From: Methylobacter sp.
GTDB taxonomy: Bacteria; Pseudomonadota; Gammaproteobacteria; Methylococcales; Methylomonadaceae
DNA length: 28,604 bases
Assembly (NCBI GenBank): GCA_023229605.1
Contig: JALNYY010000040.1
Span: forward strand, 1-28,604
Direction of reading: 5' to 3'
This document shows, piece by piece, positions 14,577-25,400 of this stretch; the stretch's first letter is position 1, and each line of letters begins with the position of its first letter. Position numbers and translations under genes: made by a program. Under the pieces are notes generated by a model. That model saw nothing but the letters and a program-made list of their open reading frames with translations, did no database searches and was not told the origin of the DNA.

Positions 14577-15276
14577 ATGAAAAAACCAGCAACACCATGG
14601 CTATCGATTGCGGTACTGATGTTTAGCGCCACGCTGTCCGCTGTCCGCCACTATCCGACCCTGATCAATTTGGCAGCGGTCTTCGGCATCAGCGAGTCCT
14701 ATTGCCATAAGGTTTATGCCCGCACCGTAAGGATGTTGGCCAAAGTTGAAACGCTCCCCAACCGCAAGGCACTGTTGGAAGATCCCGCAGCCACCTTGGC
14801 CATTGATGTTTCGGAGCAGCCCATCGAACGCCCTGTCAAAAACCAGAAAGCGTACTACTCTGGAAAAAAAACGCCACACGGTCAAGGTTCAGCTGGTGAT
14901 CTGTGTGTTGACGCTGGCAATCCTCTCCCTGGTGGTAGGAAAAGGCCAACAGCATGATTTTTCGGTCTTTAAAGACAGTCGCCTATTATTGCATCCCGAT
15001 GCCCTGCTGTTGGCAGATTCGGGATACCAAGGGATGCACAAACACCATCAGAACTCGACCCTCCCGGTCAAAAAGAAAAAAGGCCAACCCCTTTCGGCTG
15101 AAGACAATGCCCATAATAAGACACTATCAAAACAGCGTGTTTTCATTGAGCATATCAACCGCCGATGCAAAATTTTCAGGATTGTTAAGGTTGTTTATCG
15201 GGGCAAGCACAAGAATTACTCACTGACATGGAATTTAGTGGCGGCTCTTGTTAACTTGCGCTATCGCTGTATTTAG
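14577..15276 (+). pseudogene. IS5-type DDE transposase, 5'-truncated and frameshifted
   Basis: Two frames together make the C-terminal two thirds of a DDE_Tnp_4-type transposase. Frame one (from ATG 14577) has the helix-turn-helix region (HYPTLINLAAVFGISESYCHKVY) and the first catalytic Asp (AIDVSEQPIERP). The frame changes by +1 at a run of eight A's (14864-14871). Removing one A restores YYSGKKRHTVK. Frame two then gives the second Asp (LADSGYQGM) and the Glu (FIEHINRRCKIFR). About 60 N-terminal residues usual for the family are absent and I found no terminal inverted repeats. Slippage on the A-run could still yield a fused protein, but the truncation argues for a dead copy. Confidence 0.8.
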
Positions 15277-15281
15277 GAAAG

Positions 15282-15719
15282 ATGTCTAATATGTATGACT
15301 TCGACAAACTGGTAGAAAGTTTCGACAAAGCTGTTGCGGCCGACGCCACGACCGATCATTGGGCATTGACCAATGCCAAACTGGATAAACATCTGGAACA
15401 GTCCAAAGGCGAAGCGTTGGGCGGAGACCTGACTTACCACTACGGCAAGAACGACTCATTGGCAGCGGCTTCGCTGGGTGCGGCGCAAGACGTGCTGGAT
15501 AGTTCCTCGTTCGGAGTAAAGCCGCCGGACTTGCGCAACCCGCCTGGTTTGAGTGAAGGCATAGCGAGGCTGAGCCAAACGATGGCGGAGAAATGGCGCG
15601 ACAAATTTCAGGCTGATGCCCAATTTGCCGGCGTTCCTATCCAGCCAAACAGTCAACAAAATAGGTTTGATGTTGCACAAAGTATCTATAAAGCTTTCCA
15701 GGCAACAAGACATGAGTAA
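15282..15719 (+). CDS. 145-aa protein resembling the C-terminal end of RTX giants
   Basis: No firm family assignment. Residues 27-75 (WALTNAKLDKHL, then ALGGDLTYHYGKN, LAAASLGAAQDVL and SSFG) resemble, from memory, the ALGGDLAYQYG segment near the C-termini of large type-I-secreted RTX proteins. The acidic, Cys-free composition fits. The start ATG lies six bases after the dead transposase, so this may be the tail of a larger gene cut by the insertion, or a free-standing small protein. The last codons CAT GAG TAA overlap the glycosyltransferase start by 8 bases, so the two are translated together. An alternative is a substrate for the two downstream modifying enzymes. Confidence 0.6.
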   Translation: MSNMYDFDKLVESFDKAVAADATTDHWALTNAKLDKHLEQSKGEALGGDLTYHYGKNDSLAAASLGAAQDVLDSSSFGVKPPDLRNPPGLSEGIARLSQTMAEKWRDKFQADAQFAGVPIQPNSQQNRFDVAQSIYKAFQATRHE

Positions 15720-16908
15720 AATATTTATAAGCTGGGAGCTCGGAGCCAATTTCGGGCACCTTACCAGACTCATGCCCATCGCAGAGCAATTACGCCATCG
15801 ACATGAGCTGTTTTTTGCCGTGCGCGACACCGAGGTTGCCGCAGCGCTATTGGAGCCGCAAGGGTTCCCATTCACGCAGGCGCCGTTTTGGCATGGACGA
15901 GCCTGTCTGTCAGCGCCGCCGATTAACTATGCCGAAATATTGATCGCCGAAGGTTATTGCCAGCAAGACGGATTATCCGGCATGTTGCGCAGTTGGCTGA
16001 GCTTGTTCGATATTTTTCAACCCGATGTCGTAGTCGCCGATTATTCCCCTACCGCATTACTGTCCGCTCGTATCGCCAAGATTCCAGCCGTTTGCATTGA
16101 CAATGGCTTCGGATTACCTCCCAACATTGCCCCATTACCGTCGATTCGCTGTTGGGAACCGATAACCGAACAACGTTTACAGCATGCCGAACAAACGGTT
16201 TTACGTAGCATCAACTCCGTTTGTCGCGCCTTTGGCGGTTTAACGCTCGAACGATTGGTGGATTTGTTTAACACAGAAGGAGTAGTCCTGACCACGTTTG
16301 CGGAATTGGACCACTATGGCCCTCGTAACAAAACAGAATACGTCGGGCCTATTTTCTCGAATGCAGGCGGGCAGGCCGTGCAATGGCAAGATACGCATCG
16401 GCGGAAAATACTCGTTTATCTTCGTCCCAGTGTGCCGGGTATCGATAACTTGTTAAAAGCATTAGCGGAACTCGATGCCGAAGTCATCTGCGTAGTGCCC
16501 GGTCTCAAACGTCTGAATCACGCTATTGCGAACCGTTTACGAGTCTATGTTAATCCCGTCCAGTTGGATAATATTGTCTTATCGGCCGATCTCGTCGTGT
16601 CTTATGCCGGATCAGGTATGGTCTGCTGCGCTCTTTTGGCAGGAGTGCCATTATTACTGGTTCCTCAGAATGTCGAACAATATATGTTTAGCTGCCGAGT
16701 TGGCGAATTAGGAGCCGGGTTAGTTATGGGGACAAATCGTAGCGAAGCGGATTTCCGGACTTCCTTGCAACAATTGCTGAATGAAGATCGTTTTCGAGTG
16801 GCGGCGAGAGCATTTGCATCAAAGCATACCGGCTTTCATCCCGATCAAGCAGTCAGCTATGCGGTACGAGTGATCGAGACGGTTTTAAGTCATCATTTAG
16901 TTCAATGA
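15712..16908 (+). CDS. GT-B fold glycosyltransferase (MGT/GT1-like)
   Basis: A 398-aa glycosyltransferase. The N-terminus ISWELGANFGHLTRLMPIA is the nucleotide-sugar transferase start seen in GT1/GT28-like enzymes. The C-terminal half has the donor-binding region SYAGSGMVCCALLAGVP with LVPQNVEQYMFSCRV (about 297-330), the equivalent of the GG...GvP...DQ motif of UDP-glycosyltransferases. No membrane segment is obvious, so it is cytoplasmic. I chose ATG 15712 because the conserved fold starts there and it overlaps the previous stop. An ATGA overlap links it to the radical SAM gene. The donor sugar and acceptor are unknown. The tight coupling suggests the acceptor is the 145-aa product or a secreted RTX protein. 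Confidence 0.8.
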   Translation: MSKIFISWELGANFGHLTRLMPIAEQLRHRHELFFAVRDTEVAAALLEPQGFPFTQAPFWHGRACLSAPPINYAEILIAEGYCQQDGLSGMLRSWLSLFDIFQPDVVVADYSPTALLSARIAKIPAVCIDNGFGLPPNIAPLPSIRCWEPITEQRLQHAEQTVLRSINSVCRAFGGLTLERLVDLFNTEGVVLTTFAELDHYGPRNKTEYVGPIFSNAGGQAVQWQDTHRRKILVYLRPSVPGIDNLLKALAELDAEVICVVPGLKRLNHAIANRLRVYVNPVQLDNIVLSADLVVSYAGSGMVCCALLAGVPLLLVPQNVEQYMFSCRVGELGAGLVMGTNRSEADFRTSLQQLLNEDRFRVAARAFASKHTGFHPDQAVSYAVRVIETVLSHHLVQ

Positions 16909-17717
16909 AAAGCATCCCCCACCTGGAAATTCACCTTGCCCATGGTTGCAACCTTTGTTGCGAGAGCTGTTCTCACTATTCCAACCAGGGACACAAGGGC
17001 ATACTCTCGTTAGCCGAAGCGGAGCACTCGATGAGACTGTGGAATCGGCGCTTGATTCCGCACACCTTCTCCTTGCTGGGAGGCGAGCCCAGTACTCATC
17101 CTGACCTGCCGGAGTTCGTTCTGTTGGCCCGCAGAGTCTGGCCGAGTGCGCATTTGCGTCTGGTGACAAATGGCTTCTTTCTGCACCGGCACCCAGCCTT
17201 GCCCGCCATCCTGCAACGCGACCACAACACCAGTATTTATCTGTCGATTCATCACGACGGGCCGGAATATGCAGAAAAACTCCGGCCTGTTATGGCGCTA
17301 CTGAAAAGCTGGGTTCGCAATTACCGAATTCAAGTCAATATCTACCTGTCGTTCAAATACTGGACTCGCGTGTATCTAGGAAGCGGTAACGCCATGGAGC
17401 CGTTTAAAGACGGGCAGCCGAGGCAAAGTTGGGAGTGTTGTCCAGCCAAGCATTATCCTCAGCTGTTTGAAGGGAAGATATGGAAGTGCGCACCATTGGC
17501 CTATCTGAAACTACAAGACGCAAAGTATCGCCTTTCCGACAGCTGGAAACCGTACTTGCAGTATCAGCCGTTAGAGTCCGGTTGCACCGACGAGCAGATC
17601 GAGGAATTCTTTCGCCGCGAGGAGGAGCCGTTTTGCGGCATGTGTCCGGCTCGTCCGGAGAGGTTTAAACTGCCGGTGCCGTTTAATTCTTCAAGGATGA
17701 GTAGAGACGATAACTGA
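16905..17717 (+). CDS. radical SAM protein with C-terminal cysteine-rich region
   Basis: A 270-aa radical SAM enzyme. The cluster motif CX3CX2C lies at C15, C19 and C22, in HGCNLCCESCSHYS. GGEP (59-62) binds the SAM amino group. Further cysteines at 178, 179, 195, 227, 244 and 247 (ECCP, KIWKCAP, FCGMCPARP) suggest a SPASM-like auxiliary cluster, as in enzymes that modify peptides or proteins. The start overlaps the glycosyltransferase stop by ATGA, so the two genes are translationally coupled. It is rather short for a radical SAM-SPASM enzyme. The reaction is unknown, and modification of a peptide, protein or glycan is possible. The gene appears intact. Confidence 0.85.
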   Translation: MKSIPHLEIHLAHGCNLCCESCSHYSNQGHKGILSLAEAEHSMRLWNRRLIPHTFSLLGGEPSTHPDLPEFVLLARRVWPSAHLRLVTNGFFLHRHPALPAILQRDHNTSIYLSIHHDGPEYAEKLRPVMALLKSWVRNYRIQVNIYLSFKYWTRVYLGSGNAMEPFKDGQPRQSWECCPAKHYPQLFEGKIWKCAPLAYLKLQDAKYRLSDSWKPYLQYQPLESGCTDEQIEEFFRREEEPFCGMCPARPERFKLPVPFNSSRMSRDDN

Positions 17718-18102
17718 AAGTGGGTTTGGTTTGAGGGAAAATAAGCGTGGCGGTGAACAGAATTATCAGTCGTCCCCGTTTTTCTGCATAAGACCGGTGG
17801 GTCGAGATTGGCGGCAATGGCATGCTACGCGCTCAAGAGGCATTTTTTGCAGGAGCAGTGCGATAAAAAAACGAAATTGCCATCACAAAAAATATGGACA
17901 TTGAGCATGTAACGGGGCAAACTCGCGCTCAAGTCGGCGTAGTTGAAAAGCTAGATATATTTTCAGCACATCTCCTTGAGACCTGCTCATCTTCTATAGC
18001 TTAAAAAGTTCAACATAGTATGTGGGGACGGTGGCAATGACTGGTTAACGAGCACAATTACGAATGATGAAATGCATAGGAAAGCAGGAATGAAAAAGAA
18101 TC
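17718..18102. other. 385-base gap without a gene
   Basis: No credible open frame or RNA gene. A GTCCCCGT near 17774 and GGGGACGGTGG near 18023 are inversely related, which would fit ends of a REP/RAYT-type element, but the match is short. The gap ends in the transposase relic. Confidence 0.4.
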
Positions 18103-18312
18103 ATGGCGTACTCCTATTATCCGCCAAGGAGGAAACTGAAAACGATTCGTGAGTCGGTAAATAGCGGTACCGCCTTGGGTAGCGAACGGTTCAAGGACGA
18201 AATCGAAGCGACGCTTGCAAGGTCGGTTGGACTTGGAACGCCGGGGCGTCCAAGGAAAAAAGGGATCGATGATGTAACGAGACAGTGTGATTTTAACTTG
18301 ATGAGGAAATGA
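18103..18312 (+). pseudogene. C-terminal relic of a REP-associated tyrosine transposase (RAYT)
   Basis: The 69-residue frame contains IRESVNSGTALGSERFKDEI followed by a GTPGRPRKK end. This is the usual C-terminus of Y1-type REP-associated transposases (LGSxRFxxEI ... GRPRK). The HUH catalytic part and Tyr are missing, so it is inactive. Its stop overlaps the start of the LprI-domain gene, which places the relic directly at the upstream boundary of the RTX locus. Confidence 0.7.
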
Positions 18313-19487
18313 GTGTAATGATGAACAGGAATGTCGAACAGAATATCGGGCTCCATCCCTTATTGCTACCCTTACTCCTGCTCGGTTGTATGATGATGGT
18401 ATTGCCTACACAGGCGGCGAGTTTTACTTGTGCAGAGGCTCAGACGAAAGTGGATAAACTTATCTGTGTCGATGCCGAGTTATCGAAACTGGATGAAGAA
18501 ATGGCATTGAGTTACAAAGCGGCGCTGCAATATCAGCGTCAGACTGAAATGACTCGGCAGGGGCAGAAGTTGTGGCTTAAGCATCGCAATGCTTGCAGGG
18601 ATATAGCTTGCCTGAAGATCTATTATAGAGCCCGGATTCATATTCTGTCTGAATCACAGGAACACGCATCGTCCCAATTGACCTATTCTGATGCTGAAAA
18701 TCCCGGCATTCCTGCAACGGAGAAGAAGTACCCTCCGTACCCCGATGTATGGCATTGGGAATACCAAGCTCCTCCCTCAGAACTTCCTCCTGATCTGTTC
18801 ATGTTAAGTAATGGAGATGTTCTTGCGGGAAAAAAACTTCTGTTTGGCGGGCAGTCAGTTGTTCGTGGTGAATTGCTGAGTACTAAAATGAAGAACGTGC
18901 TGCTATTGAGTGATAGCACACAAGTCAGTGGCACAAAGGCAAGTGATTTTTTTGATGGTGACATCAAGCTATCCAACGGATTAGAGGTTATTGCTGTAGG
19001 TTATGCCACACATGGGCATTGCGATCACGGCCCGATTGATTACTTTTTTTATACCCACGATGAAAAGAAGGGGATATATGGGCCCAGTAAAGTTATCTTC
19101 ATCCTCCTCGACGAGCCAAAGCAACGCATGTGGGATCGCCTCAGACCATTGCCGGGGTCTGATGAGGAAGTTGATCCTTGTACCGAAGAAGGGCCGCCTG
19201 GTTTTTCCACTCGTGTTGAATCAGTGTGGGGTGGGCATATGTTGCCGCTGGATGATGGCACTTTTCTATTGCCGATGAGTAATGGCCTGATCGTGCGGTT
19301 TGACGAGTATTTCAACACCCAGTCGCCGCTGCTCAATCGCCGCTTTTTTGTATTCGATCTTAACGACAGCAACCTTTTCATAGACAAGATAAACGGCAAG
19401 AAATATGACCTTGAGAAAACCGGCTATCAGCCCGTTTACGATGATTTATACCAATACCTGACCAACATAAGGAATAAACAGCCATGA
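18309..19487 (+). CDS. exported protein with LprI-like (DUF1311) N-terminal domain
   Basis: A 392-aa envelope protein. A hydrophobic signal segment (17-36) ends in PTQA-A. A lipobox-like LLGC27 inside it makes lipidation possible but less likely. Residues 39-115 fit the LprI/DUF1311 fold with four cysteines (C41, C53, C96, C101) and the pattern CAEAQTKVDKLIC, then LWLKHRNACRDIAC. Mycobacterial LprI inhibits lysozyme. The remaining 275 residues, rich in Gly, Asp and aromatic residues, match nothing I know. GAGGA sits close to ATG 18309, and ATG 18318 is also possible. The stop overlaps the RTX start (ATGA), so the two proteins are made together. An immunity or chaperone role for the RTX giant is inference. 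Confidence 0.78.
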   Translation: MSVMMNRNVEQNIGLHPLLLPLLLLGCMMMVLPTQAASFTCAEAQTKVDKLICVDAELSKLDEEMALSYKAALQYQRQTEMTRQGQKLWLKHRNACRDIACLKIYYRARIHILSESQEHASSQLTYSDAENPGIPATEKKYPPYPDVWHWEYQAPPSELPPDLFMLSNGDVLAGKKLLFGGQSVVRGELLSTKMKNVLLLSDSTQVSGTKASDFFDGDIKLSNGLEVIAVGYATHGHCDHGPIDYFFYTHDEKKGIYGPSKVIFILLDEPKQRMWDRLRPLPGSDEEVDPCTEEGPPGFSTRVESVWGGHMLPLDDGTFLLPMSNGLIVRFDEYFNTQSPLLNRRFFVFDLNDSNLFIDKINGKKYDLEKTGYQPVYDDLYQYLTNIRNKQP

Positions 19488-22400
19488 GTATCAATTTCAC
19501 CGGAGATGTCACGTTCAAGAACAAATTGTTTACCCTTATGGGGTTGAATGAAGCATCAGGAAAAACCAGTAACACACCCTATGTTTTGAGTTGGGCTAAC
19601 ACCGCTAACAGCGGCTGGAGCTTTGGCTACATTCAATATGATCTGTCAACGGGGAATGCTGACGGTAATGATCTCTTTAAAGACATATTAAGGAATGCAG
19701 TGGATAGTGCTGGCAATTACATCATTGATGATGGCGACCCGACCACAGGTCGCCTTGATGACAAGCTAGTTGCAGCATTATGTAACCAAGCAAAAACAAA
19801 GAATGGACAAGGACTATCCAGTGCCGAGCAATCACTCATCAGCAGCGCCCTTTCCAGCACTTATGGAATGAGAGAGATTAATGGGAATGTAGATGGTGCA
19901 TTGCAAAAACTAATCGATTTCGCAGATAAGGTAAAGGTAGCAGCGTCTCCATCGGATCAGGCATTCCTTCAAAGCGATCTCGCCAGATTATTTCTCTGTG
20001 ATTACGGTAATGAATTTGGTGTTAATGGAACTGGCTGGCTGAACTTTGTTCAAGGGTCGAGTTTTAACGGGTATCAAAAGAATGGTGCTTTGGGTGTAGA
20101 TGACTTGCTTGGCGGATATTTCCGAACTGCGGAAGCGCAGAAAGATCAAGGCGGTTACCTTGGTGCCAACACGGTATTGAAGCGTTTTGCGGCGGTCGTG
20201 CAAGTAGCTGGCGGTTATACGCCAACCGATCTTGATGAAGCCAAGGGAGTGCTGCGCGCATATACTTATCTGTACGTGCCACACGAAGATCAAATTCTGG
20301 CAACCAATGCGCGAGTCCAAAATCTTAATGCCTTCCGTGATGCTGTTTGTAAACCTGCTGAAAGCCTCGTGTTCGCTGACCTTGAATCGAGAGGCATATC
20401 AGTAACTGAAACCTACGATGATATTCTGGTTGGCGATGACACGGGCAACATTACAGCGTCAGGCGAGTATCAGCTCAATGGTAGAGACGGTAATGATGTG
20501 ATTCTCGGTGAAGGAGGAAATGACACATTAGACGGTGGAGCTGGCCAAGACACTCTCATCGGAGGCATCGGAACAGATACTTTGATTGGAGGAGCCGGAG
20601 ACGACACTTTGTACGGTAACGACAATGCAGGCGGTGACATCCTTGATGGCGGAGTAGGCAATGACACCTACTACGCCGACGACGGCGACACCATCCGCGA
20701 CTCGGACGGCCAAGGCACGATCTATCTCAACGGCAAACAACTCAGCTTCGCCACCCGCAAAAAAGGCGAAATCCTCTACAAAGACGCAGCAGGCAACACC
20801 TATCTTCAAATCGGCAACACCCTACAAATCAACGACCCTCTGGTCATAGAAAACTTCACCGCAGGCGACTTAGGAATCACCCTAGACGAATACAGTCCAC
20901 CCAGCCCCGGCAGCAATCCCCTTCAAGAAGCCTTCGGCAAAGCCGAGCAAACCAAATCGCCGATAGTGCTCGACCTCAATGGCAACGGCATCGCCACACA
21001 AGACGTTAGCAATGGCACCTTCTTCGATTACGACGGTAACGGCTTTGCCGAACGCACCGGCTGGGCGACTTCCGGCGACGGCATCCTCGTGCGCGACCTG
21101 AACGGTAACGGCAAAATAGACGACGGCACCGAACTGTTCGGCGATCGCACCCAACTCAAGAACGGCCAAACCGCCGCCAACGGCTTTGCCGCCCTGGCCG
21201 ACCTCGACAGCAACGGCGACAGTAAACTCGACAGTCAGGATAGCGCCTGGGCCGAACTCAACATCTGGCAAGACCGGAACAGCGACGGCATTGCCAATGC
21301 AGGTGAACTCAAGACTCTCAGCGACCTCGGCATTCAAAGCATCGCCACCGGCTACACCACCAGCATCAGCACAGATGCGAATGGCAACACCCATCAGCAA
21401 CAAGGCAGCTACACCAAAACCGACGGCAGCACCGCGCTGGCCGAAGATGTCTGGTTCAAGGCCGACCAATCCAGCACCCGGAACTTGAATCTGCTCGCCA
21501 TCAGCGAAGTCATCCACAACATGCCGGAGATACAGGGCAAGGGCAACGTAGCCAGCCTGCGCCAAGTGCTGGCCCAACAAGCCGCCAACGGCAGCAGCAC
21601 CCTCATGAACCTGATCGACCAATTCGCTGCCGAGGCAGACCCGGTTGCCCGTAACGCACTCACCACCCGGATTATCTACGAATGGACCGGGGTGACCGAC
21701 AAAGACCCGATGAGCCGCGCGGCCACCAAGATTTACAACAACCCCATCGGCGATGCCAGAAAGCTCTACGCCATGGAAGCCTTGTTGGGGGAAGGTTATG
21801 TAGGCACTTGGTGTTGGGGCGAACAAGATCCCAACCCTCACGGCCCGGCATCCGCAGTGTTACTTAAAGCCTACGACGAATTTGCCAACGGTATTGCCGC
21901 GCAACTTATACAACAAACCCGGCTCAAGGAACTGTACGGTGCAATTAGCTATACCTGGGATGCAACCAGCCAAACCCTTCACGGCGACCTTAGCAGCACG
22001 TTGCCGCTTATCACCGCCAAGCTGGAGGCAAACCGGGAACAGGGCAAGAGTGCATTGGCCGAGTTCATCACTAACCTGACTTATACCAACAAAATCAGCG
22101 AATTCGATACCCGCGCCTTCCAAGAAGCGCTGGTGGCCTATGGTCAGGACGTTGTCTCCGTTGCGAACTTGGCATGGCGAGGCATGATTGCAACGCAGGG
22201 TAACGATCAACTGACGGGTGATGGCAGCGACGAAGTCATCGCCGGATGGGGCGGTAACGATCTCATTTACGGAGGCGGCGGTAACGATAGCCTATTGGGT
22301 GGAGAGGGGAATGATGCGCTTTACGGGCAGGATGGCAATGACACGCTGGATGGCGGGCTGGGTAATGATCTGCTGGACGGCGGGGCGGGCAACGATACTT

Positions 22401-25400
22401 ATCTATTCGGACGCACATCCGGGCAAGACACGATATTGAGCCAAGACAACACGGCAAACAAGCGGGATGTATTGAAGTTCGATGCCGGAGTATTACCGAC
22501 AGACATCGACCTGATCCGAAATATCGACGACCTGATCCTGACGATACGGGACACGGGAAACCGGATGACGGTTGCAGGATATTTTGTGAACGACGGCGTC
22601 TCCCAGAGTAGCTTGCAAGCGATTGAATTCAACGATGGTACTGCCTGGGATTTTGCTGCGGTGAAAGCGATGCTGCCATCGTTGGGGACGGAAGGAAATG
22701 ACCAGATTCGCGGATACAACACCGCCGAGGTCATTAATGGGCTGGTCGGTAACGACGTCATTGAAGGTCGGGGCGGGGATGATGTGATTAGCGGAGGTGC
22801 GGGCAATGACACACTCTTCGGTCAAGAGGGTAACGATACGCTGGATGGTGGAATTGGTAACGACGCGCTGCAAGGCGGTGCAGGCAACGATACCTACCTG
22901 TTCAACCAGGGGGGCGGGCAAGACACTATTCACGATATCGACTCTACCGCAGGTAATGTGGACACTGTTCGCTTCGGTGCAGGGATTGCCGTGAGCGACA
23001 TTGCCTTCAGTCGTAGCGGAAACGATCTGGTATTGGGGATTAACGGTACTAGCGACCAGTTAATAATTCAAAGCTGGGGATCTGGAAATGCTTACCGCAT
23101 TGAACGCGTGGAGTTTGCCGATGGATCCGCGTGGGATGCGGCGTATATTCAAAGCCGAATTTCAGCGCTACCTATTGTTGGGACAAATGGTAACGACTAT
23201 CTGAACGGTTGGGCAGATAGCAATGACACCCTGCAAAGCATGGGAGGAAACGACACCCTTATTGGCAGCAATGGCAATGACACGCTGGATGGCGGAACCG
23301 GGAATGATACTTTACGAGGTTATACGGGCAACGATACCTACCTGTTCAACTTGGGTGGTGGGCAAGACATCATCTCCGAATATGACTATACCGCAGACAA
23401 CGTGGATACCATTCGATTTGGCGCAGGGATTGCCGCGAGCGACATTGCTTTCAGTCGTAGCGGAAACGATCTGGCATTGGGGATTAACGGTACCAGCGAC
23501 CGGCTAAGCATCCCAAGCTGGGGGGCTGGAAATGCTTACCGCATTGAGCGCGTGGAGTTTGCTGATGGAACCGCGTGGGATACGGCGTATATTCAAAGCC
23601 GAATTTCAGCGTTACCTATCGTTGGGACAAATGGCAACGACTCTCTGAATAGCTGGTCGGGAAGTATCGGTGACCAACTGCAAGGCATGGAAGGAAACGA
23701 CACCCTTATCGGCAGCACCGGCAATGACATGCTGGATGGCGGAACCGGGAATGACAACTTGTATGGCGGTACAGGCAATGATACTTACCTGTTCAACTTG
23801 GGCGGCGGGCGAGACACGATTTACGATAACGACTCAACGGCAGGCAATGTGGACACTATTCGCTTTGGGGTCGGGATTGCTACGGGCGATATTAACTTCA
23901 GTCGTAGCGGAAACGATCTGGTATTGGGGATTAACGGTACCAGCGACCGGCTAAGCATCCAAAGCTGGGGGGCTGGAAGTGCTTACCGCATCGAGCGCGT
24001 GGAGTTTGCCGATGGAGCCGCGTGGGATACAGCGTATATTCAAAGCCGAATTTCAGCGTTACCTATTGTTGGGACAAATGGCAACGACTACCTGAATAGC
24101 TGGTCGGGAAGTATCGGTGACCAACTGCAAGGCATAGAAGGAAACGACACCCTTATCGGCAGCACCGGCAATGACATGCTGGATGGCGGAACTGGAAACG
24201 ATACCCTGCAAGGCGGTACAGGCAATGATACTTACCTGTTCAACTTGGGCGGCGGGCGAGACACGATTTACGATAACGACTCAACGGCAGGTAATGTGGA
24301 CACTATTCGCTTTGGAGCCGGGATTGCTACGGGCGATATTAGCTTCAGTCGCAGCGGTAACGATCTGATGTTAAGCATTAACGGCACAACCGATCAGCTA
24401 AAGGTACAGAACTGGGGTTACGGTGATGCCTACCGTATCGAGCAAGTGGCGTTTGTCGATGGGACGATTTGGGATTCGGCCTATTTGCAGGCACAGACAG
24501 CTGCTTTGTTAGGCCAAACTATCCTAGGAACCGAAGGTACGGATTATTTACAAAGCTGGGTAAGTGAAAATGCCACACTTCAAGGTATGGGTGGCAACGA
24601 CACGCTTATCGGAAACAATGGCAATGACACGCTAGACGGCGGAAGCGGAAACGATATTCTGCAAGGCGGAGCTGGCAACGATACCTACCTGTTCAACTTG
24701 GGCGGCGGGCAAGACGTCATCTCCGAATACGACTCTAGCGCAGGCAACGTGGATACCATTCGATTTGGCGTAGGGATTGCCGCGAGCGACATTAGCTTTG
24801 CACGGAATGGCTACGATCTGGTGCTAGGTATTGGCACGACCGACCAACTGAAGATACAGAGCTGGGGCTATCGCGACGCCTATCGTATCGAGCGAGTGGA
24901 GTTTGCCGATGGCGCGTCCTGGGATGCGGCGTATTTGCAGGAGCAAGTTTCAGCCTTACCTATCGTTGGCACAACCGGCAACGACTACCTGTTTGGGGAT
25001 TCCGGGAATAACACGCTGGACGGCGGAACCGGAAACGATACCTTGCAAGGCGGAGCAGGCAACGATACTTACCTGTTCAACTTGGGCGGCGGGCAAGACA
25101 CTATTTATGAGACTGACTCAACGGCAGGCAATGTGGATACTATTCGCTTTGGGGCCGGGATTGCTGCGGGGGACATTACCTTCAGTTATAGCGGTAATGA
25201 TCTGGTACTGGCTATCAACGGCACAAACGATCAAGTGAAGATACAAAACTGGGGCTATAGTGATGCCTACCGTATCGAGCGAGTGCAGTTTGCCGATGGC
25301 GCGTCCTGGGACGCGGCGTATTTGCAGACACAAGTTTCAGCTATACCTATCGTTGGCACAACAGGCAACGACAGCCTGTACGGCGACTCCTGGAATAACA

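Noticed and set aside
20882..21841. 319-aa minus-strand frame inside the RTX gene
   Set aside because: It mirrors the GC-rich third positions of the RTX frame. The product is a low-complexity Gly/Val/Ala string with no recognisable domain.
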